From NCBI RefSeq assembly GCF_001649575.2, contig NC_051433.1, forward strand, positions 23,736,525 to 23,800,524: a stretch of 64,000 nt of DNA, given 5' to 3'. The notes beneath the pieces are model-generated. The model was not told where the DNA came from. It did not search any database and was given only the letters and a program-made list of their open reading frames with translations. This stretch comes from Kryptolebias marmoratus. Lineage: Eukaryota; Chordata; Actinopteri; Cyprinodontiformes; Rivulidae. The translations under genes were made by a program, and so were the position numbers. The first letter of the stretch is position 1. Each line of letters opens with the position of its first letter. Below are positions 10,863 to 22,390 of this stretch, in pieces.

Positions 10863-11729
10863 GAATATGAACCAATCCACCCATAGAATTGCTTAGTTTT
10901 TCCACACATTTTTTTTCTTTAAATAAAGTCAGTTCATTGTTTAAATAGCTACAAATGTTACAAAGTGCTGCAAAATAAAATTCCCATAATATAAACACAA
11001 GTTCTAAAGAATCTCTTTCTGGATGACATGATACAACCTGACACTGAACCTGTGTTTCTGACAGCAGGATGAAACAGCCTAACAGTCCTCAGTGTGTCTA
11101 CATGTCAGTGAGGTTTGGACTTTAATGAGAATGCACACACACACTTGCAAACACACACACACTCGCACACATCCCCACAAAGAAGCTGAACTTTGAGGCC
11201 TCACTTCAGTTTGTTGGAAAGTGATTGTACCAAAGACTTGTCAGAGCGCGTTCTCTGGAGAAATTACCAACTGTCCGGCACTTTGTCTGATACTGAGCTG
11301 ATTGACTCGGCCTCAAATTGCCTGTGATGTTTCTCCCACTTGTAAGGAAAGATGTTGCCGTGGCCTCCTGGATGCACTCTCGTCGGGTCTGACAGTGGAG
11401 AACAAAGAAAATGTTCAAAGCCTTTTGTCTCGAATGTCTTGTCATTGTGAATAAACATGATGATGATGGTGTAGATGATGAACTGACCTCAGACGTTTCA
11501 AAGGTGCTTCTTCAATGCTTTCCTTACAAAACATCAAATTACAGAAATTGGAAGTCAGACATGCATATTACTGGTAGAAGGCATGTTAGTCCAAAGTTGT
11601 GCAGTACGTCCTCATTTAATATTCTGTCCTCTCAACAGTCCCCTTAGTCATCGATACTGCTATATAGTGGTTTACATCCTGTCTTCCTAAAAGGAGTTTT
11701 TGCATCTATATAAACCATATTATTCCTGA

Positions 11730-12670
11730 TACTGACTTTTACTGTGGACAGGGTTCTGTTCTGGGGCCTATTCTTTGTTTTAGCTTTATGTGCTTTCGGT
11801 CAAATTATTATTAAATTCAGCAATATTTGTTGCCACATTAATGCAGATAATATCCAGCCATAATGCTGCTTTAAGGACTTTGAGTTGCTCATATTTTCAA
11901 ATGGAAGTGAGCGCCTGTCAGACATTAAGAATTTGATAAAAATAACTACCTTCAATAAAAGAATTGCATATTGCCCACTGCCTTGCAAGCCATAGCTTTA
12001 AACAGAAATCTTGTGCAATCTTCTGTTAGTGCTCCAAGTACGTGATAAGGATGTCTCTCAGCTACCACTACACCAGAGTTTAGCTCAACATGTGTAAAAT
12101 TGACTGAGTTATAGGAAATTTAGTGTCAGCCATCTTCATTTGGGTTGGCTCCAAAAATGAATCAGTTCTAGATGTGCATTCAGTGAATATTTCTGAGAGT
12201 TTCAAAAAAAACATTTACAAGATAATTTGCAGACAGATGGACTTACACACAAGTGGGCAATTATATGATCGTCTGCCACCATGAAAGGCAGACAATAATT
12301 AAACCCTGATAAGACAGAATGTCTGATCATTGCCCCTGACAACACGGTTCCACAAATCAGGCAACAAATAGGTCATTTAGACTCAGCTGTTCGGTCAAGT
12401 CTGAAAAACTTTAGTTTTTGATCAGTCAGTCATTCCAAACAGCTGATTGCAAATATGTTTCTTCCACCTACCAAACATTTCTAAATTAGAAAATCTATAG
12501 TATTGAAATTAGAATTAGAGATGATGGTCTATGTTTTTATTTTCTCTCCTTTAGATTGTAACACTTTTGGTTTGTCTTTAAAAAAGAAAAAAAGAAAAAT
12601 AAAGCCCTTGATTGACTTCAGCTGGAACAAAACTGCAGTGAGGCTCTTACAGTCTCTAAACAATCTAGAC
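11730..12670 (+). pseudogene. LINE reverse-transcriptase relic, split by an R1 repeat
   Basis: At about 11,746 the frame GQGSVLGPILCFSF matches the conserved 'QGSVLGPLLF' block of LINE reverse transcriptase, followed by .CHINADNIQP (degenerate catalytic ADD region). After the R1 copy at 11,990-12,292 the frame LNPDKTECLIIAPDN and VPQIRQQIGHLDSAVRSSLKNF corresponds to the 'LN.dKTEvlii.p' and '..LGV.fD' region that normally follows within about 30 residues. 12,600-12,670 retains SWNKTAVRLLQSL, like the 'naAaRLL' block. Stops and frame changes show it is dead. The L2/Rex1-like assignment is tentative. Confidence 0.7.
11990..12292 (-). repeat. Dispersed repeat R1, copy B (inserted in the LINE relic)
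   Basis: The minus strand reads through the R1 order: ..GAAACTCTCAGAAATATTCA.., ..ATTTTTGGAGCCAACCC, AAGATGGCTGACA, ..CTATAACTCAGTCAATTTTA.., GGTGTAGTGGTAGCTGAGAG, then ..GCACTAACAGAAGATTGCAC. It is a single unit of about 300 bp between two halves of a reverse-transcriptase reading. Confidence 0.7.
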
Positions 12671-12679
12671 AAACTCCAG

Positions 12680-15220
12680 TGGAGATTTAATCTGAGTTTT
12701 CTTCTACAGAGTCTCTGTTTGCCACTCTCCCATAAAGCTCAGACAGGTGAAGAACCAGGACAACAGTCTCTCCCATCTGACCCTCTGAAGCTTGGACCTC
12801 CTTCAGAGAGCTCACAGGTGCCTCTGTGGTCTCTCTCACTATTTTCCTTCTTCACAGTTTCTCAGTTTGTGAGGACGGCCCCACAAACTGTACAGATACT
12901 TGTAACTGACGCTTACCTGCCGTTTGTTTCATGTTGCTACGGCAACCCAGAAGTTGGCAAGTCAGTTTTTTCCATGTTCAAAACGGACACATTTCTTTGA
13001 GCAACATTGAATATTAAGGTATGTCGGATGTTTGGGTTTATTTAAGTGAAATTGTTTTCTTTGAAACGCACAACAGCAAACTGGAAGCGCGACTGAAAAT
13101 GAAATGAGCCAAACAGACAGAGACAGAGAACAGCGCCGTTGGAGATACGTTTAGAGGCTTCCTCTTATTTCTGCAACTGGTTTTAACTGGCAAACCCGGT
13201 AATACTGTTAATAATTGTAATTTATGTTCATTTTTTAAATTTTGTTAAGCTATGTATAATGTAATACTGTGAAAGAGAGAAAAAAGAACTCCGTATTGTT
13301 TGTTTATTGAAGCTTGTGCTTAATGTTGTTTTGTCATGTTTTATAGTTTTCACGGTGTTCCGTGGTTGTTGAGTGGAATAAAGAAACTGGACATCAGTAC
13401 GAAGAGTGGATTTTTGAGACCAGTGCAGTTAAAGTACTGTATAAAAGAACTTTATCTACTTAGTTACTCGAGAGATGTTTGAATTCTGGTTCTGCTGCTA
13501 CATTGAACTCCAGCAGCAAAGGGGTTGATCATTAGGCTGCGTTCAAATAGATCTTATCTTCTACTACGTTTTCATACTTGATCTTATACCAAAATGACAA
13601 ACAATGCAGTGATCTAATGCCAAACAGGCTGTGCTATACATCCCATAAATAAAACCCCTTAACAACAAAGTCAGCAGGATTATTTTACTGCCTGTCTCGT
13701 CTTTCTTTTTCTTGTTATTTGATTCAGCCATTAAATTTCAGTTAACCTGAAGGATCTCTTTTTTATGAACAAATGTCAAACTTCTCGAGTAAATTATTAT
13801 AAATAATGTATTAAGTAAGTTAAGCTTTTCTGATTTCAAGTAAATAAACAACGCTTCCCACACTTTTCAGTTCTAACCAAACTCATAGTTATCTAGTCAG
13901 GTTTGATTTTACATCACTTTTTATCATTCTGTTTTATTCCCTTCTCATAAAAAAAACCCATGACCCATCAATGCAGTGAGTAAAGAGGGTTAACAGCAGT
14001 CCAGAGCCTTCAGAAATCAATGCTTGGTTTTAAGAAATCCATTCAGTCGAGTGAGTTCACTGTGAGGATGTTAAATCTCACAAGAAGTTCTGCTCTTTCC
14101 GCCCAGTCGATTTTCTTTCTCTGTTTCCACTTAGCCAGTTATGGGCCGGTGTCTGTTCTTTCATTACCAGTCGATATATCAGCAGAACATTTTCTGAGGA
14201 GAGACAAAAGATGATCTGTTTCAAAAGCAATGTCAGATTTCAACTACATGCATTAAAACCAACAACAGAACAGAACAAATCTGCCAATGAAAGTCTCAGG
14301 TGGGCGTTTAAGAAAAACTCAACCAAACTCGCTCACTCTTATGTTTATGTTTTGTGCCAATTTGTAAAGCAGATGAAGATCTGGGTCTCTAACTGAATAG
14401 TCAGTGGATCGCAAACGCAATATTTATTCAACCCCCTGCCGAGTCTCCTTGTAGCTTTGACTAAAAATAAAATGGCAGAGAGATCAATAGGAAGCAGTTA
14501 GTTTGGCCAAATTCATTGCTATGTGCAGCACAGAGTCAGTGTCAGGCTACAATAAACAAATTCAGAAAAAATTAAGATATTAGAGAATATCTGTTGGAAG
14601 AACATCATTCAGTCTCTTAGTGTTTTAGGAACCTTTAGCATCAGGATTGAGGCTTCCTGAAGCTAATCTGAGAGAACGTGGTACTTCAACATCTCAGTAA
14701 AGTCTGTATTTTGCTGTATAATGAGTTACAAACCATTTATTAAAATATTACAGCAGCAGGGACATCTCCACACTTTCATGCTTTGTATTAAAAGAACAGT
14801 TCCATAAAGGTGAGGCCTATCTGGGCTTTGCTAGTGAGCAGAACTTTGACCTTTTCTAACTTGTTTCCTAACATAGTTGTTGTTCTAGAGGAGAGGTCCA
14901 AGCTAGCATGATGTATGGCCAAAGTATGTTGAAAATGTTTGTATACTTATGTGAAATTTACAGGATCAGTATAAGTCCGCTTGATTTTGAGTGGTTTTCA
15001 TAACCGCTCAATCAATTCTAGAAAGAGGGAGCAAGTCTTTTCACTTTCATTACCATTAAAGAGAGCTCTGTTTTATGAATCTGTTTACAAATGAAGCTGT
15101 GTGCTCATGAATACTTAGGTTTGTTTATTCATTACTACTTTAAATTCTTAATCTGAATTTAGATTACTGCTGTAAATTCAATACTCCTTTATGAATAAAG
15201 TCACAAGGCTTACAGTGAAA
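12680..15220. other. Intergenic DNA, no gene identified
   Basis: An open frame of 165 codons at 12,503-13,000 is mostly LINE relic and simple A-rich sequence. Around 12,810-12,910 a stretch (CAGTTTCTCAGTTTGTGAGG) resembles a piece of a common fish transposon. Nothing else is recognised. Confidence 0.4.
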
Positions 15221-15226
15221 GCTGCA

Positions 15227-15229
<3 letters not shown>

Positions 15230-15276
<47 letters not shown>
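15230..15276. repeat. (AT)n microsatellite
   Basis: About 23 AT units without interruption. Confidence 0.95.
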
Positions 15277-15280
<4 letters not shown>

Positions 15281-15654
15281 GAGCCTGAAGGTTTTGCGTC
15301 AGCCTGAACTGAGTCTAAACACACATTCAGGCTAACAGTATGCTGCAGGCTGTAAGCAGTGCTCTTTAATTGGGCCCTCAGAGAAAACACCAGAACAATC
15401 CACCTAACAATTCATTATACATTAAACAGATGATTACCACTACAGAATTTATTTTTTTGTTACCATTATTTTGATATTATACTAATAGTCTGTTACAGTT
15501 AAGTTTCCCATGACAAAATGAAAAAAAAAAGTCTTCCTCTATTGTTGAATGTTAGTTCATCATCAGTCATTATGACTAGCATTTTATGCTTCGGTTTAGA
15601 CACCAAAGTTGGTGAAGAATTACATTATTACTACTCAACATGTACTCAACATCT

Positions 15655-16010
15655 TTATCCATTGCCATAAATAGCAGGCGATCATGTGACTGACTGTGTG
15701 AGTTTGTCTGACTTTTAGCAAAATATCTCATGAACCACTGAACAGATTTAAATGAAACTCAGAAATTAATCACTGAAAATACATCTATAGCAAAATTAAC
15801 TTTTGGAGTTGACCTGATTCGAGATGGTCGCCACACCTAATCAAAGTGAGCAAACACAAAAGTGGTTATAATCATGTAGTTTTTACAGATACCAAGCTAA
15901 AACTTGGCATGGTAATAAATGAGAGTCAACCTCAACGCATACTCTGAGTGCGAACAAATTGCACAAGATCTTTGTGCAAAACTCAGATGAGACATGAGCT
16001 TGAGATGGGG
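15655..16010 (+). repeat. Dispersed repeat R1, copy C
   Basis: It contains TTTTAGCAAAATATCTCATG-AACCACTGAACAG, ..CTTTTGGAGTTGACCTGATT, CGAGATGGTCGCCAC, ..ACAAAAGTGGTTATAAT, ..GCTAAAACTTGGCATGGTAA.. and ..CATACTCTGAGTGC..TTGCACAAGATCTTTG. The motif order is the same as in the other R1 copies. Confidence 0.75.
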
Positions 16011-16029
16011 GTGGAATTACACTCGGAAT

Positions 16030-16545
16030 AAGCACTGAGCCTCTTCCTGTTTGCGGTGATGATAGGCAGTTTGACAGATTCCATCAGGCAGAAGTCCCCG
16101 TGTACTATGTTTGCATTGGGATCTGTTGTGAGGGAAGGTAGCAGGTGGAAGAGAGCACAAAGAGGTGGAAGCATGCTCTGGAGAGGTAGAGAATGGAAGC
16201 TAGTATGAGCAAAACATAAATATGTGTGTAAATGACAGGAAGACAGGTAAAGAGTGAAGCTGCAAGGTGTAGCTGTACTGGAGGAGGATGAGTTTAAGTA
16301 CATGGGATCAACTATCCAAAGCAATGGACAGAACAGTAGAGAGGTGATGAAAAGAGAAAAGACAGGGTGGAGTGGAAAGAGACCTGCCAAGGTATGCATG
16401 GTTTGGTGATGGTGGCTCTAACATAAAGACAAGTGGTGGAGCTGGAGTTGGCAGAGATGAAGATGTTCATTCGGAATGACCAAAATTGACAGGATTAGAT
16501 TTGAATACATCAGAGGGACAACTCAGCTCAGGTTAAAAATGGTAT
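16030..16545 (+). pseudogene. LINE relic (RTE/Rex3-like reverse-transcriptase C-terminal region)
   Basis: Frames piece together as RWKR.. (from 'RWRYALERRGMKVSRSKTEYMCVN'-type sequence), VLEEDEFKYMGSTIQSNGQN, SREVMKREKTGWSGKRPAKV, and after stops MTKIDRIRFEYIRGTTQLR. These are ordered blocks of a widespread metazoan LINE. The minus-strand LINE at 24,557-24,942 carries the next downstream part of the same kind of protein (MDRIWNEVIRGTAQVEELGD). Several stops make this copy inactive. Confidence 0.7.
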
Positions 16546-17039
16546 GATTACTGTACTGAAATAAATCAATAATAATGAAGTTTACATTTGTATTTCTCAT
16601 CAAATACTTTGCATTCACCAACAATCTCAGGTTTTCAGTGGTATATTACATGTGCAGTGTGCACCAGCTCGTAAAAAAGGAACTTGTGTACACAGCAGAT
16701 TTGCACAAGAAAACCTGCTTGTAAAGTTTTAAAAGACTATAGGAAAAAGAAAATCTTAAGTTTTGTTTGAGAAATTCTGTTAAAATGATAATTTTTAATT
16801 GAAAAACTCGAAACACAGACCGTATTAATGTTTGAAAAAAATCGCAAAAGCTTTTAACAACATTAAATTGTAAAACATCTATGCGTATGAAGGACATTTC
16901 ACCAGTAAAAGTTAAAACCAAAACAGATGGTCCAGCTTTAACATGCACCACAATACCCAGAATTACAAAATTCTCCAACAAATCTGTATATGATGATTTC
17001 TTTGGCGTCCCAACTTTTCATTATTCACAAACTGAGTCA

Positions 17040-17338
17040 AGAAGAAGGTTGCAGGTTTGACTCAAGAACCTAACATGCGTCTTTCTGCTGAGCTTGTACT
17101 GTATGTTCTACTTGGGTGGGTTTTCTCTGGGAGCTTTGGATCATCCCACAGCCGCCAAACATGCATGTTAGGTTAATCGGCCAGTTGAAACTGTCTGTTT
17201 CTCTTTTTTATCTTTGGTGTATGTGGTATATGGAGTACTTCACCCCTCGCCCAATGACAACTTGGGATAGGCACCAGCTCCTTGCAACCCTGAAGAGGAA
17301 CACTCGGGTAAAGAACATGGATGGATGGATGTGGCTTG
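17040..17338 (+). repeat. SINE-like dispersed repeat, copy 2
   Basis: Blocks shared with the 2,490 and 20,175 copies: AGAAGGTTGCAGGTTTGACT, TCCCACAGCCGCCAAACATG-CATGTTAGGTTAAT, TGGGATAGGCACCAGCTCCT and the tail CATGGATGGATGGATG. Diverged and non-coding. Confidence 0.7.
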
Positions 17339-17730
17339 TGCCCTTTTGTCAAATCATACTGTTTTGTTCTTCACATTAGATTTAGTCCAATACATGTTTG
17401 GTGTTTATATTTAAAAGATCTGAAATCAGAACCTCCTGAGCTCAAACTTGGTTACCGTCGGCGTCATCAATGTATCATTCAAATTTCTGTACTTCTGATC
17501 CATTTAAAACAGCCTCTGAACCTCCATAAGCCAGTTTACTTGCACGGTAAGAAAAATTATCCTTCCTTAACTATTTTATTTAGGGTTGCTTGTGTATACC
17601 AAGTACTTAATTAAAAGTATAACTTCTAAACAAATTGTTATAGTCTTGTAAGATCTGTATTGGTTTCTTTGTTTCTGTGTTTAAAGCAAGCTGCAGTTAT
17701 TCAAATAGTAAAAATGACATAGAACATCAC

Positions 17731-17764
17731 TATATATAGATATATATATCTATATATATATATA
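17731..17764. repeat. (TA)n microsatellite, palindromic
   Basis: TATATATAGATATATATATC followed by more TA units; self-complementary. Confidence 0.9.
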
Positions 17765-17953
17765 AATCACTCTAGTGTCTAACTGTTGAATGAGCTGTTT
17801 TGTTCAAGTAAAAAAAAAAGAAATTCCCTCCACATATAAATATTTTTGTAGTTGTTCCTGACCTTGGATGGTGTGTTTCACTGTGGCTTCTGTTCTGTAA
17901 GTTTTTGAGGTGATTCCTCACACTGTTTTTCATTTGTCAGAGCTGATTCAGAA

Positions 17954-20900
17954 ATGGAGGAGTTTCTGATTGTAGACCTGAGCAACTCCAGCACCACAAG
18001 CTTGACAATAGATGAGGTAAGTCTCATTAAAGTTGACTTACTTTTATCATTATTATTTAAAGTTTAGAACCCTGAAGAAAGTTTAAACTGGTTGCTAAGA
18101 AACAACAAAAACACTCAAAAGTGTTGTTTTGGATTTTTCATGACATATGGAGAAACTTTATTTCATAACGACTACCGTTTCATTTACTGTAAAAGTGAAC
18201 AACTAGCTTTACATTTCCAACTTTAGATTTACAGAAATTGCTTGAAATATTTGCTGTTTGTGGCAGCAGCTGAGGTTTAACAATGCTATCACTGATCTGC
18301 TGGTCTTTCTAACACTTTCCAACAGTGTGAGTTGAAAGCACACACACACACATCGGGATTCAAACTCTCGTTCAAATTAAAGATCATTTCGAAACTCTGT
18401 CAGTATCAAGTTATTTTGCAATTTTGAAAACAAAAATTACCCATGCTGCTTTGATGTTTTCTTTTTCATATTTTAAATGAGCTGTAGCTGTTAACAGATG
18501 GTTAAAACAAGAGCATTTGTGCCAAAACTGAATGCAATGAAACAGTTTCCTTGGAAACTATTGAATTTTATGCCTATATAAACTCTAATAACACATTAAA
18601 TACCATAATGAATTACTTTAACTGAGGACATTTTTGAGGGATTCTTTCAAATGCTTTTAAGCTAAAGAGTGATTAAACCTCATGAATCAAACCTAAATGT
18701 GTCACTGACTGAGGTACTTGTCCGGCTTATAAAATCAACATTGGCATTGGTGTTATGGCTATGAAATTTTTAGGAATCAAGATGACTTTGCTTATTATTT
18801 ATTTTAAAAAAGTCCTCCAGTTGTTGTTCTTTGCTGTAGTTTTTGTGACAGTGCATCATGTGTTTCACAGATGTATAATTGCAATTTAAAGACCCTTTTA
18901 TCTGGACCTACAGCAAAAAAAGGACAACTCATTTTGAATTTAGTATAAGAGGTGAAGACAACATTGTGGACTTTGAAAGTGTGTAGCAAGAAGAAGAAGC
19001 ACAGAGAGTTGGAAAAGTAAGAACAGAGCAAAGTCTGCAAGGTCTTTGCAAGTTTTCTTTCAGTGCTAGCAGAGCAGCTCCACCTGTTGTCATCAGTAGT
19101 TCCAGGTAGACAAGCTGGTGCCAACATTGCTTCTGCTGCAAGCCAAGAGAGAGGAGCCAGGGATTATGAACTTACAAGACTCTATCATACTGATCAGGAA
19201 AATAACTAATGACTGTTAAAATTATATATGTATTGTTTATTTATGATACATATGTGGGTTACGTTTGCTTGGTTTTGGCTGTTATTGTTACCAAGTTTTG
19301 AATAGCTGAAAACAGTGTTGGGTGAAACAAGCTGAACCACAGTGACTGAGAGATCTGAGGAAATCTCTTGACTTGTAGTGTTTGAGATGGAGCGCCTGTT
19401 TTTTTTTTTTTTTTTTTGTAATTACTCTGCACATTTCATGGTCTGATTCGGGGGTGGCAAACTGAAATCTTTTTTATGTTTTCCACTTACAAATACTTTG
19501 TCTGTTTGCACATTGATAAACTCTAGAAATGACCCTGAACTCTTCCCAAACTGATGGAAACAACAATTGTTTCTCTCAGATCATTGCTGATGTCTTTTCT
19601 TGGCATTATGTTAACACACCTGAATGCTCCAAAACAGCAAAATGCTACAACATCTGTCGAGGTGCTGTAATTTTCTGAGGATCAGTTAATTCAAGTATTT
19701 GATTGGCAGTGGCTGACTGTTATTTAGTCTTTTATTGCCTTTTGATGCAGTAAAAGTGGACCTATTTCATATTCAAACATTGCTTCTGCATGGTGGGTTA
19801 GTTTTAGTTAAATAAAAAGTGACACTGGTTAATTTGTCACCTGTGTTGTTTATCTGAGGACAAATGCACCTCATTTTAAGATATAATATGGACTAAATTA
19901 TTATTTATCAGGGCCTATGGAATACTTTTTAGTTGAAAGTGGGTCTACTTTCTTTAATATCTCAACGTAGAAGCAACTAAATGTCTTGTCAATCACTGAG
20001 CTTTTCTTGAACGAGGCTACCCACAAAAGGTCCATAATAATGTAAAACTTCAGAAACAGAAACAAGTTTTCAACTCTTTTGTTTAACAAATACACACACA
20101 AACATACATTTTTGATACATGTACAGCTTATACAGTTTAAAATATCTTTTTTTTTTTTTAGAAACATGATACCTTTTAGGGCAACATGGTAATGCAGTGA
20201 TTACAGCTGTCACCTCCCATCGAGAAGGTAGCAGGATCACCTCCTAACCTGGGGGCTTTTTGGGGGTAGTTTGCATGCACTCCCCACATGTGGGTTTACT
20301 CCGGTTTCCTTCTACAGACCAAGAACAGGCATCTATAGTTAATTGGCAACTCTAGATTGTCTCTAGGTGTGAGTGAGAGCGTTAATGGCAGTTTGTCTTT
20401 TTGTGTCCCGGTGATGGACTTGCGACCTGTCCAGGGTGTCCCCTGCCTCTCTCTTTACAGTGATTGCTGGAGATAGGCACCAGCTCCCTGTGACTTGGAA
20501 ATTAGAAGCGGGTAAAAGAAAATGAATGAATGGATAATGCCCTTCAATCAGAGCACATCTTCATGTGGAATGAAAAAGGAGCTGATAACTCTTGCATGGC
20601 TCTAACATTATCCTCTATCTGTTTTTGTTTCATTGAATCAGACCTGTGAAATTCCAGAAGGACCTGAAAATGAGGATAGAGATGGTTTCAGTAAGCAGCA
20701 GCTTATTCAGTCAATAAAAACTCCAGAGACACCACACAGCAGTGACCTCAGTGAGGAAAGCTTCAAGGACAAAAGTGATATAACACGACATGAACTCAAC
20801 CCCACTGCTGAAAAAAAGTTTATCTGCAACCAATGCGACAAGAGATTCAGCAAGTCAGGGACTCTGAAGACTCATCAGCGGATCCACACTGGAGAGAAAC

Positions 20901-21196
20901 CTTACATCTGCAACCAATGCGACAAGAGATTCAGGTCGCATGGACATCTGACACGTCATCAGAAGACCCACACTGGAGAGAAGCCTTACATCTGCAACCA
21001 ATGCGACAAACGATTCAGCGAGTCAGGGGCTCTGAAGACTCATGAGCTGATCCACACTGGAGAGAAACCTTACTACTGTGACTCATGTAGGCAGCATTTC
21101 AGGCAGGCAACTCATTTGAAATCTCACAAGCAAGGACATCCACACTGGAAAAAAGCCTTACTTCATAATTTCATCAACGTTAAAGAAATGCTTTAA
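17954..21196 (+). CDS. Small C2H2 zinc-finger protein; join of 17954-18016 and 20642-21196
   Basis: Exon 1 opens at ATG 17954 and encodes MEEFLIVDLSNSSTTSLTID-E, ending GAG before donor GTAAGT. A likely 5' leader exon acceptor (TTTTCATTTGTCAG) lies 13 bases before the ATG. Exon 2 follows acceptor TTTCATTGAATCAG in phase 0 (TCEIPEGPENEDRDGFSKQQ..), giving about 205 residues. Three near-identical fingers (consensus CNQCDKRF..H...H, with HTGEKPY linkers) and a fourth, YYCDSC..HLKSHKQGH, make a four-finger array. Residues -1/2/3/6 are K/G/T/T, S/G/H/R, E/G/A/T and Q/T/H/S. After finger 4 a one-base shift puts an IHTGKKPY-like linker out of frame, so the array ends abruptly in PHWKKALLHNF. The family binds DNA in the nucleus; the target is unknown. 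No KRAB or BTB domain is seen. Additional exons in the intron cannot be excluded. Confidence 0.75.
18017..20641 (+). other. Intron of the zinc-finger gene
   Basis: It is bounded by GTAAGT and CAG. It holds a T run at about 19,400-19,418 and the SINE-like copy at 20,175-20,540. No further coding exon was recognised. Confidence 0.65.
20175..20540 (+). repeat. SINE-like dispersed repeat, copy 3 (in the zinc-finger gene intron)
   Basis: The most complete head of the three copies: GGGCAACATGGTAATGCAGT, GAGAAGGTAGCAGGATCACC, then GTTTGCATGCACTCCCCACA, GTCTCTAGGTGTGAGTGAGA, GATGGACTTGCGACCTGTCC, AGATAGGCACCAGCTCCCTG and the tail GAATGAATGAATGGATAA. Confidence 0.75.
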
Positions 21197-21261
21197 ACCA
21201 GTTAAGGATTAAGAAAAAACCTTTATTTCACTGTTGGCTTTAAGCTCCATCCCAAAAGTAC

Positions 21262-21267
21262 AATAAA
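21262..21267 (+). promoter_or_regulatory. Candidate polyadenylation signal of the zinc-finger gene
   Basis: AATAAA, 66 bases past the TAA stop at 21194-21196. Confidence 0.6.
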
Positions 21268-21544
21268 GCATCAAAAAGCGTATCAGAACAAACAGTGCTT
21301 GTTTTATAAATGCATGTTTTATCAAATCTGTCACTGAACTTCCCCAGTAATAATGGTAGGTATGCAACTTAAACAAAAGATTTTTAGTTTTTTAGTGTCT
21401 GTGCATCTTTTCAAGCAAGTACAGAATCTTTGTATGACTGTTTAGGTAAATAAAAACTGCATCAGAAGGCATTTTGTAGAACTTAAATTAAGTGTTTACA
21501 GTGTGGTGCATTCCAGGACATTTAACTGCTTTTTATTAAACTAG

Positions 21545-21960
21545 TGAAGTGTGGCTTCAGCAGAAAGTTTGGGGTCATTGTCCTGCTGGAAGGGGAACTT
21601 CTGTCCTAGTCTCAAATCTTTGGAATGCTCAAATATGTTTTCCCCCCAAATTCTCTACATTTTGCCCCATCTGTCTCTTATCTTAGTTAAAAAAAATAAC
21701 TATGGTGATTTCTGTTGTTATATGAAGCTTAGCTCTGTGCATTATCTAGCTAATAAAGGTTCTTTGGACAGATACGCCCATCTCTGCAGAAGACTTACCT
21801 AGTTCCCTCAGGATCATGATGGGCCTTTTGGTTACTTCTCTGAATAATGCTCTCCTTGCCTGGTCCATGAGTTTTTGTGAACAATCATGTTTTGGCAGGT
21901 TTGTGCCAGTTCCACAATCTTGCCATTTTTAAATAAAACTAGCACTCCTTGAAGAAATGC
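21545..21960 (-). mobile_element. Decayed Tc1-like transposon with an internal deletion
   Basis: On the minus strand, the right part (about 21,790-21,920) reads LMDQARRALFREVTKRPIMI-LRELGKSS, the N-terminal helix-turn-helix region of a Tc1 transposase. 21,750-21,790 continues AEMGVSVQRT. The left part (about 21,555-21,625) reads like the segment before 'FQQDNDPKH' (..D.DRSSPSSRTMTPN). The catalytic middle is missing and the frame is broken. Terminal repeats were not found. Confidence 0.65.
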
Positions 21961-21969
21961 ATATCACCA

Positions 21970-22390
21970 GCTGTCTTAGATGCCAAAGTTTAAGACAGAT
22001 CTTACCCAATCTGTTAGTGCTCGGAGTATGCAATGGGGATGACTATCATCTACTACCACACCAAATGTTAATTCAATATTTGTAAAATTGGCTAAGGCAT
22101 AAACATTTTTATGTTTGCTAAATTTGATTTGCCATATTACATTAGGTTGACTTCAACTATGAATCCAATGTAGATGTGCATCCAATTATTACTTTCTGGA
22201 AGTTTCATTAAAATTTTGCAAAATGACAGAAGGGTTCAGTCTAGGTAATGCACATGTTTTGTTAAGTTAGTGCTCTGTAAGTGCTAAATGCACTGGGGAT
22301 GACATAGCTCCCACCACACTAAATTTTAGCTCAATACGTGAAAAGTTGACTGAGATAAAGTGGCAGACAAATACACACAGGAACACACAC
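21970..22390 (-). repeat. Dispersed repeat R1, copy D (about 1.4 units)
   Basis: The minus strand gives ..TTTTGCAAAATTTTAATGAA-ACTTCCAGAAAGTAAT, GGATGCACATCTACATTGGA, ..TTTGGTGTGGTAGTAGATGA, ..GCATACTCCGAGCACTAACA. A second partial unit at 22,255-22,370 repeats the TTTAGTGTGGTGGGAGCTAT and AGCACTAACTTAACA blocks. Confidence 0.65.

Noticed and set aside
15178..15390. Minus-strand 70-codon frame
   Set aside because: Most of it is an (AT)n microsatellite read as Ile-Tyr.
16646..16981. Minus-strand 111-codon frame
   Set aside because: AT-rich, no domain, no promoter or splice context.
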